Positions 26,176-35,002 of a stretch of DNA of 64,000 bases are shown here, piece after piece. This DNA is from Actinoallomurus vinaceus (GTDB taxonomy: Bacteria > Actinomycetota > Actinomycetes > Streptosporangiales > Streptosporangiaceae). Location of the stretch: positions 124,001-188,000 of the forward strand of contig NZ_BAABHK010000013.1 in NCBI RefSeq assembly GCF_039542055.1, in the 5' to 3' direction. Position 1 is the stretch's first letter. Each line of letters begins with the position of its first letter. Under the pieces are notes generated by a model, which saw nothing but the letters and a program-made list of their open reading frames with translations, had not been told where the DNA came from and did not search any database. Both the position numbers and the translations under genes were made by a program.

Positions 26176-26685
26176 TCAGGAACCCGTGCCGGGCGGTGGC
26201 CCGCGAAGCCGTACGGCGGAGGTGAAGACGGCCGGCGGCGCCACCGAGCGCGCCGCGATAACGTCCGCGACGCGCCGTCCCTCGCCGGCTCCGGTGCCGA
26301 CCGGCAGCACGACGACGCCGGCATGGTGCGCGCCGGCCGCCGCGAAGCGGAGGACGTCACGTGCCGTCGCCTGTGCCGCGGCGGTGTCCGGAGCCTCCGG
26401 GGGAACGACGTGCGCCGGCGTTCCGCGGCCCAGGATGCGAGCGGTGTCCGCCGCCACGGCCGTGCGGGCGGAGCGGCGGCCCCGGTCGAGGGAGGCGACG
26501 GTCGCCGCGGACCCACCGGTCCCGGCGGTGTTCGCGCTCTCCGTGCCGCCAGCGCGCATGACGTCGGCGACGGCCGTCCCGGGAATCGCCGCGAGGACCG
26601 CGGTCATGACGAAGCCGAAGAATCCGGCCAGCAGCGTCAGGAGGCGCTGCTGAGAGGAGGTGCGGCCGTTCACGCCCACCCCCAT
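26176..26685 (-). CDS. Exported Ala/Thr-rich hypothetical protein
   Basis: This 169-residue protein has an N-terminal signal or anchor (LLTLLAGFFGFVMTAVLAAIPG) and a disordered, Ala/Gly/Thr-rich remainder with many RG/RS basic motifs. ATG at 26683-26685 has GGGGA 5 nt upstream; a frame to 26739 exists but is less likely. No family. It lies upstream of secY on the same strand but is separated by a hairpin. Confidence 0.55.
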   Translation of the reverse strand: MGVGVNGRTSSQQRLLTLLAGFFGFVMTAVLAAIPGTAVADVMRAGGTESANTAGTGGSAATVASLDRGRRSARTAVAADTARILGRGTPAHVVPPEAPDTAAAQATARDVLRFAAAGAHHAGVVVLPVGTGAGEGRRVADVIAARSVAPPAVFTSAVRLRGPPPGTGS

Positions 26686-26906
26686 CGTGATCCCCGAGTC
26701 ATGACGCGACCGGCGCGCCCGTCCGGTGCGGCCGGTCAACGATCACGATAGACCGCCTCGGCGTCCGCCGTCCCACGTTCACCCCACGGATCTCGGCCTC
26801 GCACGGAGCCCTTCGCGGAAACGTCGCGTCCCATCGGCGGCGACCGATCCCGGCCACTCATGGGACATGTCCCGTTCTCCGGGACATCACTGATGTGGAG
26901 GTGTTC

Positions 26907-28673
26907 GTGCGGATCAAGCAACTGACCGCCTCGGAGCGGAAGCTGGCAGAGGCGTTCTCGATCGGGGAACGCCTGAGGTTGGGAAGCGGAGACCCGGGAC
27001 GTGGCGGCGCCTGGGGATCCGACCGGACGATCCGGGCGGAGGTGATCCGCCAACTCCTCGTCAGCGTCACGCCGCCCAGCCGCGCCGGCGTTCCGGCGGT
27101 ACGGATCACCGGAGCGCGCATCGTGGGCACGCTCGACCTCAGGTTCGCCTCGGTGACCCATCCGCTCAGCCTGCGCTCCTGCCACATCGCCGGCACGCTC
27201 GACCTCCACGGCGTACGGTCCCGCGAGATCGACCTGCATGGATCGCACCTTCGCGAGGGGCTCTACGCGTCGACGGCGTTCATCGACGGTCACCTGCTGC
27301 TGACCGACACCGTGATCGACAAGACGGTCCGCCTCATCGCCACGCGCATCGCCGGGGCGCTGTTCATGGACGGAGCACGGCTCGGCGATCCCGGCGGCGG
27401 TCCGGGCGGCCCTGTCTTCGAAGCGGATCGTCTCCAGGTGGATGCCGACCTGCTGTGCCGCGACGGCTTCCACGCGAACGGCGAGGTCCGCTTCCCCGGC
27501 GCCCGCATCGGCGACAGCATCGACTTCGACGGAGCGACGCTCTCCAATCCGAAGGCGTGCGCGCTCGCGGCTCCCCGGATCGTCGTCGGCGGGGACTTCC
27601 TCGCCCGGAACTCCTTCTCCGCGAACGGGTCGATCGACGTGGAGGGTGCGACGGTCGAAGGCCGGCTGGACCTCGACGGAGCCCGCCTGAGCGACCCGGG
27701 CGGGTACGCGCTGCGCGGGGCCCGGCTCACCGTGCAGGGCGAGATGCGCTGCACCGCCGGCTTCACCGCCCACGGCGAGCTGCGCCTGCTCAACGCCCGG
27801 ATCATCGGTCCCCTCATCCTCGACGGCGCACGGATCCTCAACCCGCACCGCATCGGCCTGCACGCCAGCGGCCTGGCGGCGGACGGGATGTACTGCCGCG
27901 ACGACTTCACCGTCGAGGGCAGCGTCCGGCTGTCGGGAGCGCGGATCACCGGCCCGCTGGACTTCTCCCGCGCCTGCTTCAAGGACGATTCGGCGTTGAG
28001 CCTGGGGTGCTGGTGGCTCACGGCCCGCGAGCTGATCCTGCGGCCGGCCGTCCCACCGGGCGGCACCGTCGACCTCCGGTACGCGCAGCTGGGCCTGCTG
28101 GAGTACGCGCCGGGGGCGCTGCCCGGCACATTGCGGCTCGACGGCCTCACCTACAACGCGATCGCGCCGTCCACCAGCGTGGACGCGGGGCTGGCCTGGC
28201 TCGACAGGACACCCCCCGATTTCCGGCCCCAGCCGTACGAGCAACTGGCCGAGACCTACCGCCGCACGGGCAACGACGCCTATGCCCGGAACGTACTCCT
28301 GGCGAAGGAACGCCGCCGCCGGTCGGGTCTCCCCCTGCCGATCAAGGTCTGGGGATTCCTGCAGGACGCGACGGTCGGGTACGGCTACCGGCCGTGGCGG
28401 GCAGCGGGCTGGCTCGCGCTGATGCTGGTCATCGGGACGGTCGCCTTCCACACGCGGCACCCGGTCGCGGCGGAGCCCGGAAAGGCACCGCCGTTCAACC
28501 CGTTCATCTACACGCTGGACCTGCTGCTGCCGATCATCGACCTCGGGCAGCGGAAGGCGTACCTGCCACCTGCCGGGTGGCAGCAGTGGCTGATGTACGG
28601 GTTCGTCGTCGTCGGCTGGATCCTCGCCACGACGATCGCCGCCGGGATCACCCGCGCCCTTCGCCGCCAGTAG
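26907..28673 (+). CDS. Beta-solenoid membrane protein (often annotated membrane-associated oxidoreductase)
   Basis: This 588-residue protein has regular roughly 22-residue repeats across about residues 50-420 (GARIVGTLDLRFASV, GTLDLHGVRSREIDLHGSHLREGL, GARLSDPGGYALRGARL, GARIIGPLILDGARI), like bactofilin/pentapeptide solenoids. A helical segment (LAETYRRTGNDAYARNVLLAKERRRR) and two or three C-terminal membrane helices follow. No FAD or NAD motif is visible, so the oxidoreductase name given to relatives has no support here. GTG 26907 chosen: GGAGG lies 5 nt upstream. Confidence 0.85.
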   Translation: MRIKQLTASERKLAEAFSIGERLRLGSGDPGRGGAWGSDRTIRAEVIRQLLVSVTPPSRAGVPAVRITGARIVGTLDLRFASVTHPLSLRSCHIAGTLDLHGVRSREIDLHGSHLREGLYASTAFIDGHLLLTDTVIDKTVRLIATRIAGALFMDGARLGDPGGGPGGPVFEADRLQVDADLLCRDGFHANGEVRFPGARIGDSIDFDGATLSNPKACALAAPRIVVGGDFLARNSFSANGSIDVEGATVEGRLDLDGARLSDPGGYALRGARLTVQGEMRCTAGFTAHGELRLLNARIIGPLILDGARILNPHRIGLHASGLAADGMYCRDDFTVEGSVRLSGARITGPLDFSRACFKDDSALSLGCWWLTARELILRPAVPPGGTVDLRYAQLGLLEYAPGALPGTLRLDGLTYNAIAPSTSVDAGLAWLDRTPPDFRPQPYEQLAETYRRTGNDAYARNVLLAKERRRRSGLPLPIKVWGFLQDATVGYGYRPWRAAGWLALMLVIGTVAFHTRHPVAAEPGKAPPFNPFIYTLDLLLPIIDLGQRKAYLPPAGWQQWLMYGFVVVGWILATTIAAGITRALRRQ

Positions 28674-28704
28674 GACCCGGCGCCCCGCATTTCGCCTCCG
28701 GCGG

Positions 28705-28776
28705 GAAATCCGTGCATCCGGTGCAACCGATCCCGGCGGCGCGGGGTTCATGGGGCGGCAGTGCGAAATCGGTGCA
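28705..28776. promoter_or_regulatory. Repeated GAAATCnGTGCA motif before SnoaL/SDR operon
   Basis: Direct copies at 28705-28716 and 28765-28776, exactly 60 bp apart, with an inverted partial copy (GTGCAACCGATC) at 28720. It looks like a regulator site; the regulator is unknown. Confidence 0.4.
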
Positions 28777-28824
28777 CCACGGGGGTGCGCCGGCGTGCTG
28801 CCGACATGACGAGAAAGGGTCCGG

Positions 28825-29265
28825 GTGCCGATGAGCGACGTCCTCACCGTGCTCGACGCGTTCTTCGCGGCGGAGGCCGGCTACATCACGGCGGGCGGGC
28901 CGGGTGTCGCCGACTTCGGCGGCATGGCGGCGCATCTCGCTCCCGACGTCGTGATGCACCAGGCGCCGACGCTGCCGTACGGCGGGGTGTGGCGCGGTCA
29001 CGACGGCATGGAGCGGTTCATGGCCGCGATGAGTGAGACCTGGCGGTCGCTGGAGTTCCTCGAACGCCGGCACTGGGTGGACGGCGACACCGTCATCGTC
29101 GCCAACCACGGGCGCCTCACCGCTCGCGCCACCGGCCGGTCGATCGAGACGACGCTGCTCCAGCTGATCACGGTCCGGGACGGCCTCATCACCGAGTTCC
29201 GCCCCTTCTACTGGGACACCGCGGCCGTCAACGACACCCTGACCCCTTCCACCGCTGAGAAATGA
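28825..29265 (+). CDS. SnoaL-like (NTF2-fold) protein
   Basis: This 146-residue protein has the SnoaL pattern: an N-terminal helix, APDVVMHQAPTLPYGGVWRGHDGMERFMAAM, then beta-strands ending in ITEFRPFYWDTAAVNDTL. Members are isomerases, cyclases or small-ligand binders. The GTG at 28825 has AAAGGG at 5 nt; an ATG two codons later is the alternative. The stop overlaps the possible start region of the SDR gene, so the two are co-translated. Confidence 0.85.
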   Translation: MPMSDVLTVLDAFFAAEAGYITAGGPGVADFGGMAAHLAPDVVMHQAPTLPYGGVWRGHDGMERFMAAMSETWRSLEFLERRHWVDGDTVIVANHGRLTARATGRSIETTLLQLITVRDGLITEFRPFYWDTAAVNDTLTPSTAEK

Positions 29266-29273
29266 GGATGAGC

Positions 29274-30014
29274 ATGTCCCGTCTTAACGGCAAGGTCGCC
29301 CTGGTCACCGGCGGCAGCCGCGGCATCGGCGCTGCGATCGCGTATCGGCTGGCCCATGAGGGTGCCGACGTCGCGATCACGTACGTGAACTCCGACGAGC
29401 AGGCCCAGCAGGTGGTCACGAAGATCGAGGCAACGGGCCGGCGTGGGATGGCCGTCCAGGCCGATGCGGCGGACCCGCAGGCGGTCGTGGGCGCGGTCGA
29501 CCGCGTCGCGGCGGACCTCGGCCGGCTCGACATCCTGGTGAACAACGCCGGCATCGGTGTCATGGGCCCGCTCGAGGATCTGTCCCTCGAGCAGGTCGAC
29601 CAGACGCTGGCCGTGAACGTGCGGGGCGTGTTCCTCGCGTCGCAGGCGGCGGCCCGGCACCTTGGTGACGAAGGCCGGATCATCAACATCGGCAGCGGCC
29701 TGACCTCGCACGTGCCCGCTCCGGGGATGAGCGTGTACACCATGAGCAAGTCCGCCCTGCTCGGCCTCACGAAGGGCCTGGCCCGCGAGCTGGGCGGGCG
29801 CGGTATCACGGTGAACGTCCTGAACTGCGGTGCGATCGACACCGACATGAACCCGGCGGACGGCCCGTTCGCCGAGGGGCAGCGGTCGCTCACCGCCGTC
29901 GGCCGCTTCGGCGCGCCCGACGAGATCGCCGGGATGGTCGCCTACCTCGCCGGTGACGAGGCCGGGTACGTCACCGGTGCCGCGTTCGCCATCGACGGCG
30001 GCCACGCCGCCTGA
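29274..30014 (+). CDS. Short-chain dehydrogenase/reductase
   Basis: This 246-residue classical SDR has the cofactor motif TGGSRGIGAAIA, the NNAG motif in DILVNNAGIGV, catalytic Ser in GSGLTSHV and YTMSK (Tyr-x3-Lys), and the C-terminal GEDGG-type end FAIDGGHAA. It resembles FabG-like 3-oxoacyl reductases; the substrate is unknown. Of three ATGs (29262, 29268, 29274) the last has GAGG at 6 nt. It follows the SnoaL gene closely; together they suggest a small catabolic or biosynthetic step. Confidence 0.88.
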   Translation: MSRLNGKVALVTGGSRGIGAAIAYRLAHEGADVAITYVNSDEQAQQVVTKIEATGRRGMAVQADAADPQAVVGAVDRVAADLGRLDILVNNAGIGVMGPLEDLSLEQVDQTLAVNVRGVFLASQAAARHLGDEGRIINIGSGLTSHVPAPGMSVYTMSKSALLGLTKGLARELGGRGITVNVLNCGAIDTDMNPADGPFAEGQRSLTAVGRFGAPDEIAGMVAYLAGDEAGYVTGAAFAIDGGHAA

Positions 30015-30044
30015 CACCCGGCGACCGACGGCGCACCACTCCAT

Positions 30045-30112
30045 CCCCGCTCGGGCCGTTCACCTGCGCGACCGGTACGTTCTCAGGTAGCGGTGAGTCG
30101 GCCCGAGCGGGG
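30045..30112. promoter_or_regulatory. 14-bp inverted repeat in the purC leader
   Basis: Arms CCCCGCTCGGGCCG (30045-30058) and CGGCCCGAGCGGGG (30099-30112) are perfect, with a 40-nt loop. The right arm ends 8 nt before the purC ATG and covers its likely ribosome-binding site, so it may be a terminator of the upstream operon or a translation-control structure. Confidence 0.6.
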
Positions 30113-30120
30113 CCGTGGGC

Positions 30121-30984
30121 ATGAGATTGCGAGAACACATGGAGCTGGTGCATTCGGGCAAGGTCCGCGACGTCTACGCGGACGGCGACGATCTGATCCT
30201 CGTCGCGACCGACCGGGTGAGCGTGTACGACGTCGTGCTCCCGACGCCGATCCCGGACAAGGGGAAGATCCTCACACAGCTGTCGCTGTGGTGGTTCGAG
30301 CAGCTCGCCGGCGTCATGCCCAACCACGTGATCTCCGCCGAGGACGTCCCGGCCGAGTGGGCGGGACGGGCGATCCGCTGTCGCCGCCTGGAGATGCTGC
30401 CGGTCGAGTTCATCGCCCGGGGCTACCTCACCGGCCTGGGCCTGAAGGAGTACCAGAAGCAGGGGACGGTCTCGGGGGTGCCGCTGCCGCCGGGCCTCGT
30501 CGAGGCGTCGCGGCTGCCGGAGCCGGTGTTCACGCCGACGACCAAGGCGACGGCCGGGCACGACGAGTTCATCACCTTCGACGAGGTCGCGCGGGAGATC
30601 GGCGCGGACACCGCCGAGCGCCTCCGCGACGCGACCCTGGAGATCTACCGTCGGGGGGCGACACTGGCCGCCGAGCGCGGCATCGTCATCGCCGACACGA
30701 AGCTGGAGTTCGGCCGGGCGCCGGACGGCACGCTGGTCCTCGCCGACGAGCTGCTGACCTCGGACTCCTCCCGGTTCTGGCCCGCCGACGAGTGGGAGCC
30801 CGGCCGTCCGCAGCACTCCCTCGACAAGCAGTTCGTGCGCGACTGGTCGGCGACGGTCACCGACTGGGACCGCACCCCGCCGGGCCCGCCGATCCCGGAC
30901 GACATCGTCGCGGCCAGCCGCGCCCGCTACATCGAGCTCTACGAGCGCATCACCGGCTCGCCCTGGCGGTCGGGGCGGAGCTGA
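30121..30984 (+). CDS. purC: SAICAR synthetase
   Basis: This enzyme joins CAIR and aspartate in purine biosynthesis. The family motifs are HSGKVRDVYADGDDLILVATDRVSVYDVVLP near the start, KGKILTQLSLWWFEQL, CRRLEMLPVEFIARGYLTG, and IADTKLEFGR near the middle. ATG at 30121 gives 287 residues; an ATG at 30139 (MELVHSGK) is closer to the family start and could be the true one. It stands apart from other pur genes and is convergent with an AraC gene 5 bp away. Confidence 0.95.
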   Translation: MRLREHMELVHSGKVRDVYADGDDLILVATDRVSVYDVVLPTPIPDKGKILTQLSLWWFEQLAGVMPNHVISAEDVPAEWAGRAIRCRRLEMLPVEFIARGYLTGLGLKEYQKQGTVSGVPLPPGLVEASRLPEPVFTPTTKATAGHDEFITFDEVAREIGADTAERLRDATLEIYRRGATLAAERGIVIADTKLEFGRAPDGTLVLADELLTSDSSRFWPADEWEPGRPQHSLDKQFVRDWSATVTDWDRTPPGPPIPDDIVAASRARYIELYERITGSPWRSGRS

Positions 30985-30989
30985 TCGTG

Positions 30990-31925
30990 TTACGAGCCCC
31001 CGGCTCGGTCGATCCCTGGTCTCTTCGCGCGGTACCTGCCAGGGGCGACGCCGTACTCCCGCTTGAACGCGTTGGCGAATGCGAATTCGGATGTGTAGCC
31101 GACCTGGTGGGCGACCGTGGCGAGGGGGTCGTCGGAGTCACGGAGCAGGCGGGCGGCCATGGTCAGCCGCCACCAGGTCAGGTACCGCAGCGGCGGCTGG
31201 CCGATCAGCTCGGAGAACCGCCTCGCGAAGGCCGCTCGGGACAGGCCGGCACGGGCGCTGAGGCCGGTGACCGTCCATGGCCGTGCAGGGTCGCCATGGA
31301 TGCCGCTCAGGGCGGCCATGATCGCAGGGTCGCTTAGCGCGGCGGCCCAGCCGATGGCGGTGCCGTGCTCGGACTGTTGGTCCAGCCAGCTCCGCAGCAT
31401 GTAGACCAGCAGGGTGTCGAGCAGCGCGGGGATGTTGACGTCCGCGCCGGGTCGGCGTCCGTCCAGTTCCTCGCCGAGCAGGCCGACGGCGGCGCGCAGC
31501 GCCGGGTCATGCCCGATCCGGACCGGGAGGTGGATGACCTCCGGCAGTTCGTTGATCAGCGGGTGCGGCCGGGCCCGATCCAGAAGGTAGGCCCCGCAGA
31601 GTGTGACCGTCGACGCGTCGGGCCGGTCGTGCGGCATCTGGTCCTCCAGCTCGACCAGCGGGGTGACGCGCGGATCGGTCGGCGCAGAGAAAGGGTCGGC
31701 CATCTCGTGGGCGCTGCCATGCGGCAGGAACACCACATCGCCCGCGCCGAGCATGATCGGCGGACTCCCGTCGACCATCAAACGGCACATCCCCCGCAGC
31801 ACCACGTGGAACCCGGCACCGACGAAGGGCGGGTGGCGCACGGCCCAGGGGCTTCGCCGTTCAGTGCGCGCGGAATGCGGTCGCCCGGTCCGCATGGCGA
31901 TGATCGCGTCGCTGAGTACGTCCAT
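30990..31925 (-). CDS. AraC-family regulator with cupin N-terminal domain
   Basis: This 311-residue protein has an N-terminal cupin domain (AraC cupin_6 type; FHVVLRGMCRLMVDG, VFLPHGSAHEM) and a C-terminal double HTH (about 205-305: LSARAGLSRAAFARRFSELIGQPPLRYLTWWRLTMAARLLRD, VGYTSEFAFANAFKREYGVAPGRYR). It diverges from a saccharopine-dehydrogenase-like gene and probably controls it through the 21-bp-spaced repeats between them. Confidence 0.9.
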   Translation of the reverse strand: MDVLSDAIIAMRTGRPHSARTERRSPWAVRHPPFVGAGFHVVLRGMCRLMVDGSPPIMLGAGDVVFLPHGSAHEMADPFSAPTDPRVTPLVELEDQMPHDRPDASTVTLCGAYLLDRARPHPLINELPEVIHLPVRIGHDPALRAAVGLLGEELDGRRPGADVNIPALLDTLLVYMLRSWLDQQSEHGTAIGWAAALSDPAIMAALSGIHGDPARPWTVTGLSARAGLSRAAFARRFSELIGQPPLRYLTWWRLTMAARLLRDSDDPLATVAHQVGYTSEFAFANAFKREYGVAPGRYRAKRPGIDRAGGS

Positions 31926-31962
31926 GCGGGGAGCTTACTGATCCTCTTTGGACGAAGACGCA

Positions 31963-31990
31963 GACGTATGATCACGACTGTCTGACGTAT
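31963..31990. promoter_or_regulatory. Direct repeats 21 bp apart, candidate AraC site
   Basis: GACGTAT at 31963-31969 and 31984-31990 (CAGACGTAT and CTGACGTAT), exactly two helical turns apart, in the 122-bp gap between the AraC gene and its divergent neighbour. Confidence 0.5.
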
Positions 31991-32047
31991 ACGTTCTGCC
32001 GCCCGGACCTCCTACGGTGAACAGTGATCACTGAAGGGAAGGTCGAG

Positions 32048-33079
32048 ATGAAGATCGTCGTATACGGGGCCGGTGGTTACACAGGCAGGCTGGTGGTGGC
32101 GGAACTGGCCCGGCGGGGGATCGACGTCGTACTGTCCGGGCGCGATCAGGGGCGGCTGCGCGCGGCGGCCGTCGGAGCGGGCGTGCCGGACGCGGAGCTC
32201 CGGGTGGCTCAGGCCGGAGACGCGGCCGCTCTCCGTGGTTGCGATGTCGTGATCAACTGTGCCGGGCCGTTCGTGGTGACCGGCGACGCCGTGATACGCG
32301 CCGCGATCACCGCCGGTTGCCACTACGTGGACATCGCCGGCGAGCAACTGCACATGCACCGGACCTTCGACACCTTCACCGGGCCCGCCGAGAAGGCCGG
32401 GGTGAGCGTCGTGCCCGGAGTGAACGATGACGGGCTGCCCGCCGACCTCCTGGCTCACCTGGTCGCCGAGCAGGCGGGGACGGTGGAGGAGGTCGTCATC
32501 GGCGTACATCTCGCCCGCGGCGGCGGGGCACCGTCACGGGGAACCCTGCGCACCGCGCTCACCAACATCGACACCTTCAGCAGCGGTGGCCTGGGTTACG
32601 AGGACGGCCGGTGGCATGAGGACATCCCCACACGACGCGACTCGATGGCCTTCCCCGGAGACGACCGGCCGGCGGCGGTGCGGAAGTTCCCGCTGCCCGG
32701 CGTCGTCACCGTGCCCCGGCACGTTCCCGCCCGGCACGTGTCGGGCGTCGCCAAGGCCGAGTTGGTGGCCGCGTTCTCCGCGATCACTCCGGAGCTGCTG
32801 GACGCCGTGCCTGAAGGACCGGCCGACGAGCACCGCAGCGCGGGCAGATGGACCCTCGTGGTGGAGGCGACGGGGCGTGAGGGCGGCCGGGCGCGGGGAG
32901 TGGCCGAAGGCAGCGACATACAGGGATCCACCGCGGTGATCGCGGTGGAGGCCGCTCACCGGCTGGCCGTCGACGGAGCGGCCTCCGGAGTCCTGGCCCC
33001 GGCACAGGCGTTCAAGGCGGCCGATTTCCTGGACGCCCTCGCCCCCTACGGCGTCACCTGGTCGGTCGCGACGATGTGA
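32048..33079 (+). CDS. Saccharopine dehydrogenase-like NAD(P)-binding reductase
   Basis: This 343-residue protein has a Rossmann loop GAGGYTGRLVVAEL at the start, LSGRDQGRL, CDVVINCAGPFVVTGDAVIRAAI and GCHYVDIAGE, as in the saccharopine dehydrogenase/trans-acting enoyl reductase group. ATG 32048 follows AAGGTCGAG; an earlier GTG at 32024 is possible but has no family support. It is probably under the divergent AraC gene. Substrate unknown. Confidence 0.85.
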   Translation: MKIVVYGAGGYTGRLVVAELARRGIDVVLSGRDQGRLRAAAVGAGVPDAELRVAQAGDAAALRGCDVVINCAGPFVVTGDAVIRAAITAGCHYVDIAGEQLHMHRTFDTFTGPAEKAGVSVVPGVNDDGLPADLLAHLVAEQAGTVEEVVIGVHLARGGGAPSRGTLRTALTNIDTFSSGGLGYEDGRWHEDIPTRRDSMAFPGDDRPAAVRKFPLPGVVTVPRHVPARHVSGVAKAELVAAFSAITPELLDAVPEGPADEHRSAGRWTLVVEATGREGGRARGVAEGSDIQGSTAVIAVEAAHRLAVDGAASGVLAPAQAFKAADFLDALAPYGVTWSVATM

Positions 33080-33110
33080 CGTGGTTCTTGTCGTGCCGTC
33101 GCGGCACGGC

Positions 33111-33674
33111 TCATGCGAGGGGCCACGCGGCGAGGGTCTCGTACCGTGGTGCCTCACCGCCGAGATGGCTACGGACAAGGTGGATCTCGCCGGCCGTCCA
33201 GAGGCTGCCTTCGAACGCGCCGACCTCGGCCACGAGCGGCCGCAGGTCGAGCGGTTCGCGGGCGCGGGCCAGCGTGAGATGGGGGTGGAAGCGCTTGTGT
33301 TCGTCCGCGTCGACGCCTTCCCTGCGGGCCGCGGCCACGCACGAGTCGGCGAGACGCCGCAGGTCGGACTCGAGACCGGTCCACAGCACCCGGGCGGACG
33401 CGGGGCGCGGAAAGGCACCCGCGCCCGCGAACATCACCGTACGGTGCGGATGCCGCCCGGCGGCGCGTTCGAGCCGGGGCAGCAGGCGCGGCACGACCCG
33501 ATCGTCCACCTCGCCGTAGAACGCCAGCGTCACGTGCCACGACGCCCGGCGCGTCCAGCGCAGGTCCGGATGCGCGGCGCGGTGGGGGCGGAACGCGGCC
33601 TCGACCTCGTCGAGCACGGTCTCCGGCGGAATGAGCGCGACGAAAAGCCTCACATGCGCCAGCCTCTCATTCAC
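33111..33674 (-). CDS. thpR: RNA 2',3'-cyclic phosphodiesterase
   Basis: This 187-residue 2H phosphoesterase has the two HxT/S motifs HVTLAF and HPHLTLAR. The family opens cyclic phosphates on RNA ends and can ligate tRNA halves in vitro. The N-terminus RLFVALIPP is typical. GTG start at 33674; a second GTG seven codons in is also possible. It is convergent with the oxidoreductase gene. Confidence 0.92.
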   Translation of the reverse strand: MNERLAHVRLFVALIPPETVLDEVEAAFRPHRAAHPDLRWTRRASWHVTLAFYGEVDDRVVPRLLPRLERAAGRHPHRTVMFAGAGAFPRPASARVLWTGLESDLRRLADSCVAAARREGVDADEHKRFHPHLTLARAREPLDLRPLVAEVGAFEGSLWTAGEIHLVRSHLGGEAPRYETLAAWPLA

Positions 33675-33754
33675 GGACCGTCAGGCCGACCCGTCGACGA
33701 GAGGCCGGCCTCGACCCCGCCCCCGACCGATCAGCCCGACCAACGTCCAGGCCG

Positions 33755-35002
33755 TCACCGCGTCGTCGCGAGCAGTTCCCGGAGCCTGCCTGCCCGTACG
33801 GCGTCGAGCGCAGGTCGCGGCGCCATGACGGCGACGACCCCGAAGACGGCGGCGAGGGACACGACGCCGCCGATGATCATGCTCGATCGCGGCCCGAAGA
33901 CCTCGGCCAGCCAGCCGATGAGCGGGGAGCCGATCGGGGAGCTGCCCGCGAACACGAGCATGTACAGGCCCATGACCCGGCCGCGCATCTCCGACGGCAC
34001 GCTCAGCTGCATGACCGCGTTGGCGGCCGTGTTGAACGTCAGCAGCGCGATGCCCGTGGGCACCAGCAGCACGACGAAGGACACGTAGTCCGGCATCAGG
34101 CCGGTCGCGATCTCCAGGACGCCGAAGACCGTCGCCGCGGCGAACAGCAGCCGCATCCTCAGGTTCTTGCGACGCGCGGCCAGCAGCGAACCCGACAGCG
34201 CGCCGACGGCCAGCATGGTCGAGGCGAGGCCGAACGAGGACGCGCCGCTGTGGAAGACCTGGCGGCTCATCAGCGCGGTCGTCATCTGGAAGTTCATGCC
34301 GAACGCGGCGACGAACAGCACCAGCGTGAGCACCATGACCAGGTCGCGGCGCTGCCGGACGTACCGCAGCCCTTCGCGCAGCTGGCCCTTCGCCCGGGGG
34401 ACGGGCTCCCGGAGGTTCAGCTCGTCCTCGCGCATCAGGTAGAGCCCGAGCAGCACGGCACCGAAGGAGCCGGCGTTGACGAGGAAGACCGGGCCGGTGC
34501 CGATGGCGGCGATCAGCACGCCGGCGACCGCCGGGCCGAGGATCCGCGCCATGTTGAAGATCGCGCTGTTCAGCGCGATGGCGTTGGACAGGTCGGCGCG
34601 ACCGACCATCTCCACCGCGAACGTCTGCCGGGTCGGGTTGTCCACCACCGTGGCCAGGCCCAGGCCGAAGGCCAGCGCGTACACGTGCCACACCTGGGCG
34701 CTGCCGGTGACCGCGAGCAGGCCGAGCACCAGCGCGAGCACGCCCATCACCGCCTGGGTGACCATGAGCACGCGCCGCTTGCGGTACCGGTCGGCCAGCA
34801 CGCCCCCGTACAGGCCGAACAGCAGCAGCGGCAGGAACTGCAGGCCGGTCGTGATGCCGAGCGCCGCGCCGCTGCCGTGCGTGAGGTCGAGGACCAGCCA
34901 GTCCTGCGCGACCCGCTGCATCCACGTACCGGTGTTGGAGACGACCTGACCGGACGCGAACAGCCGGTAGTTGCGGTTGCGCAGCGACCGGAACAGGCTC
35001 AG
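33755..35002 (-). CDS. MFS transporter (MFS_3), MarR-coupled
   Basis: This integral membrane exporter has 12 helices, with FRSLRNRNYRLFASGQVVSNTGTWMQRVAQDWLV at TM1 and GLYGGVLADRYRKRRVLM as the loop motif. No ATG, GTG or TTG lies at a sensible place: the coding pattern begins at CTG (35000-35002), which overlaps the MarR stop as CTGA with AAGG before it; GTG at 35092 (GGAGG but only 1 nt away) is the alternative. The start is therefore uncertain, but MarR-MFS translational coupling is clear. Confidence 0.85.
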   Translation of the reverse strand: MSLFRSLRNRNYRLFASGQVVSNTGTWMQRVAQDWLVLDLTHGSGAALGITTGLQFLPLLLFGLYGGVLADRYRKRRVLMVTQAVMGVLALVLGLLAVTGSAQVWHVYALAFGLGLATVVDNPTRQTFAVEMVGRADLSNAIALNSAIFNMARILGPAVAGVLIAAIGTGPVFLVNAGSFGAVLLGLYLMREDELNLREPVPRAKGQLREGLRYVRQRRDLVMVLTLVLFVAAFGMNFQMTTALMSRQVFHSGASSFGLASTMLAVGALSGSLLAARRKNLRMRLLFAAATVFGVLEIATGLMPDYVSFVVLLVPTGIALLTFNTAANAVMQLSVPSEMRGRVMGLYMLVFAGSSPIGSPLIGWLAEVFGPRSSMIIGGVVSLAAVFGVVAVMAPRPALDAVRAGRLRELLATTR

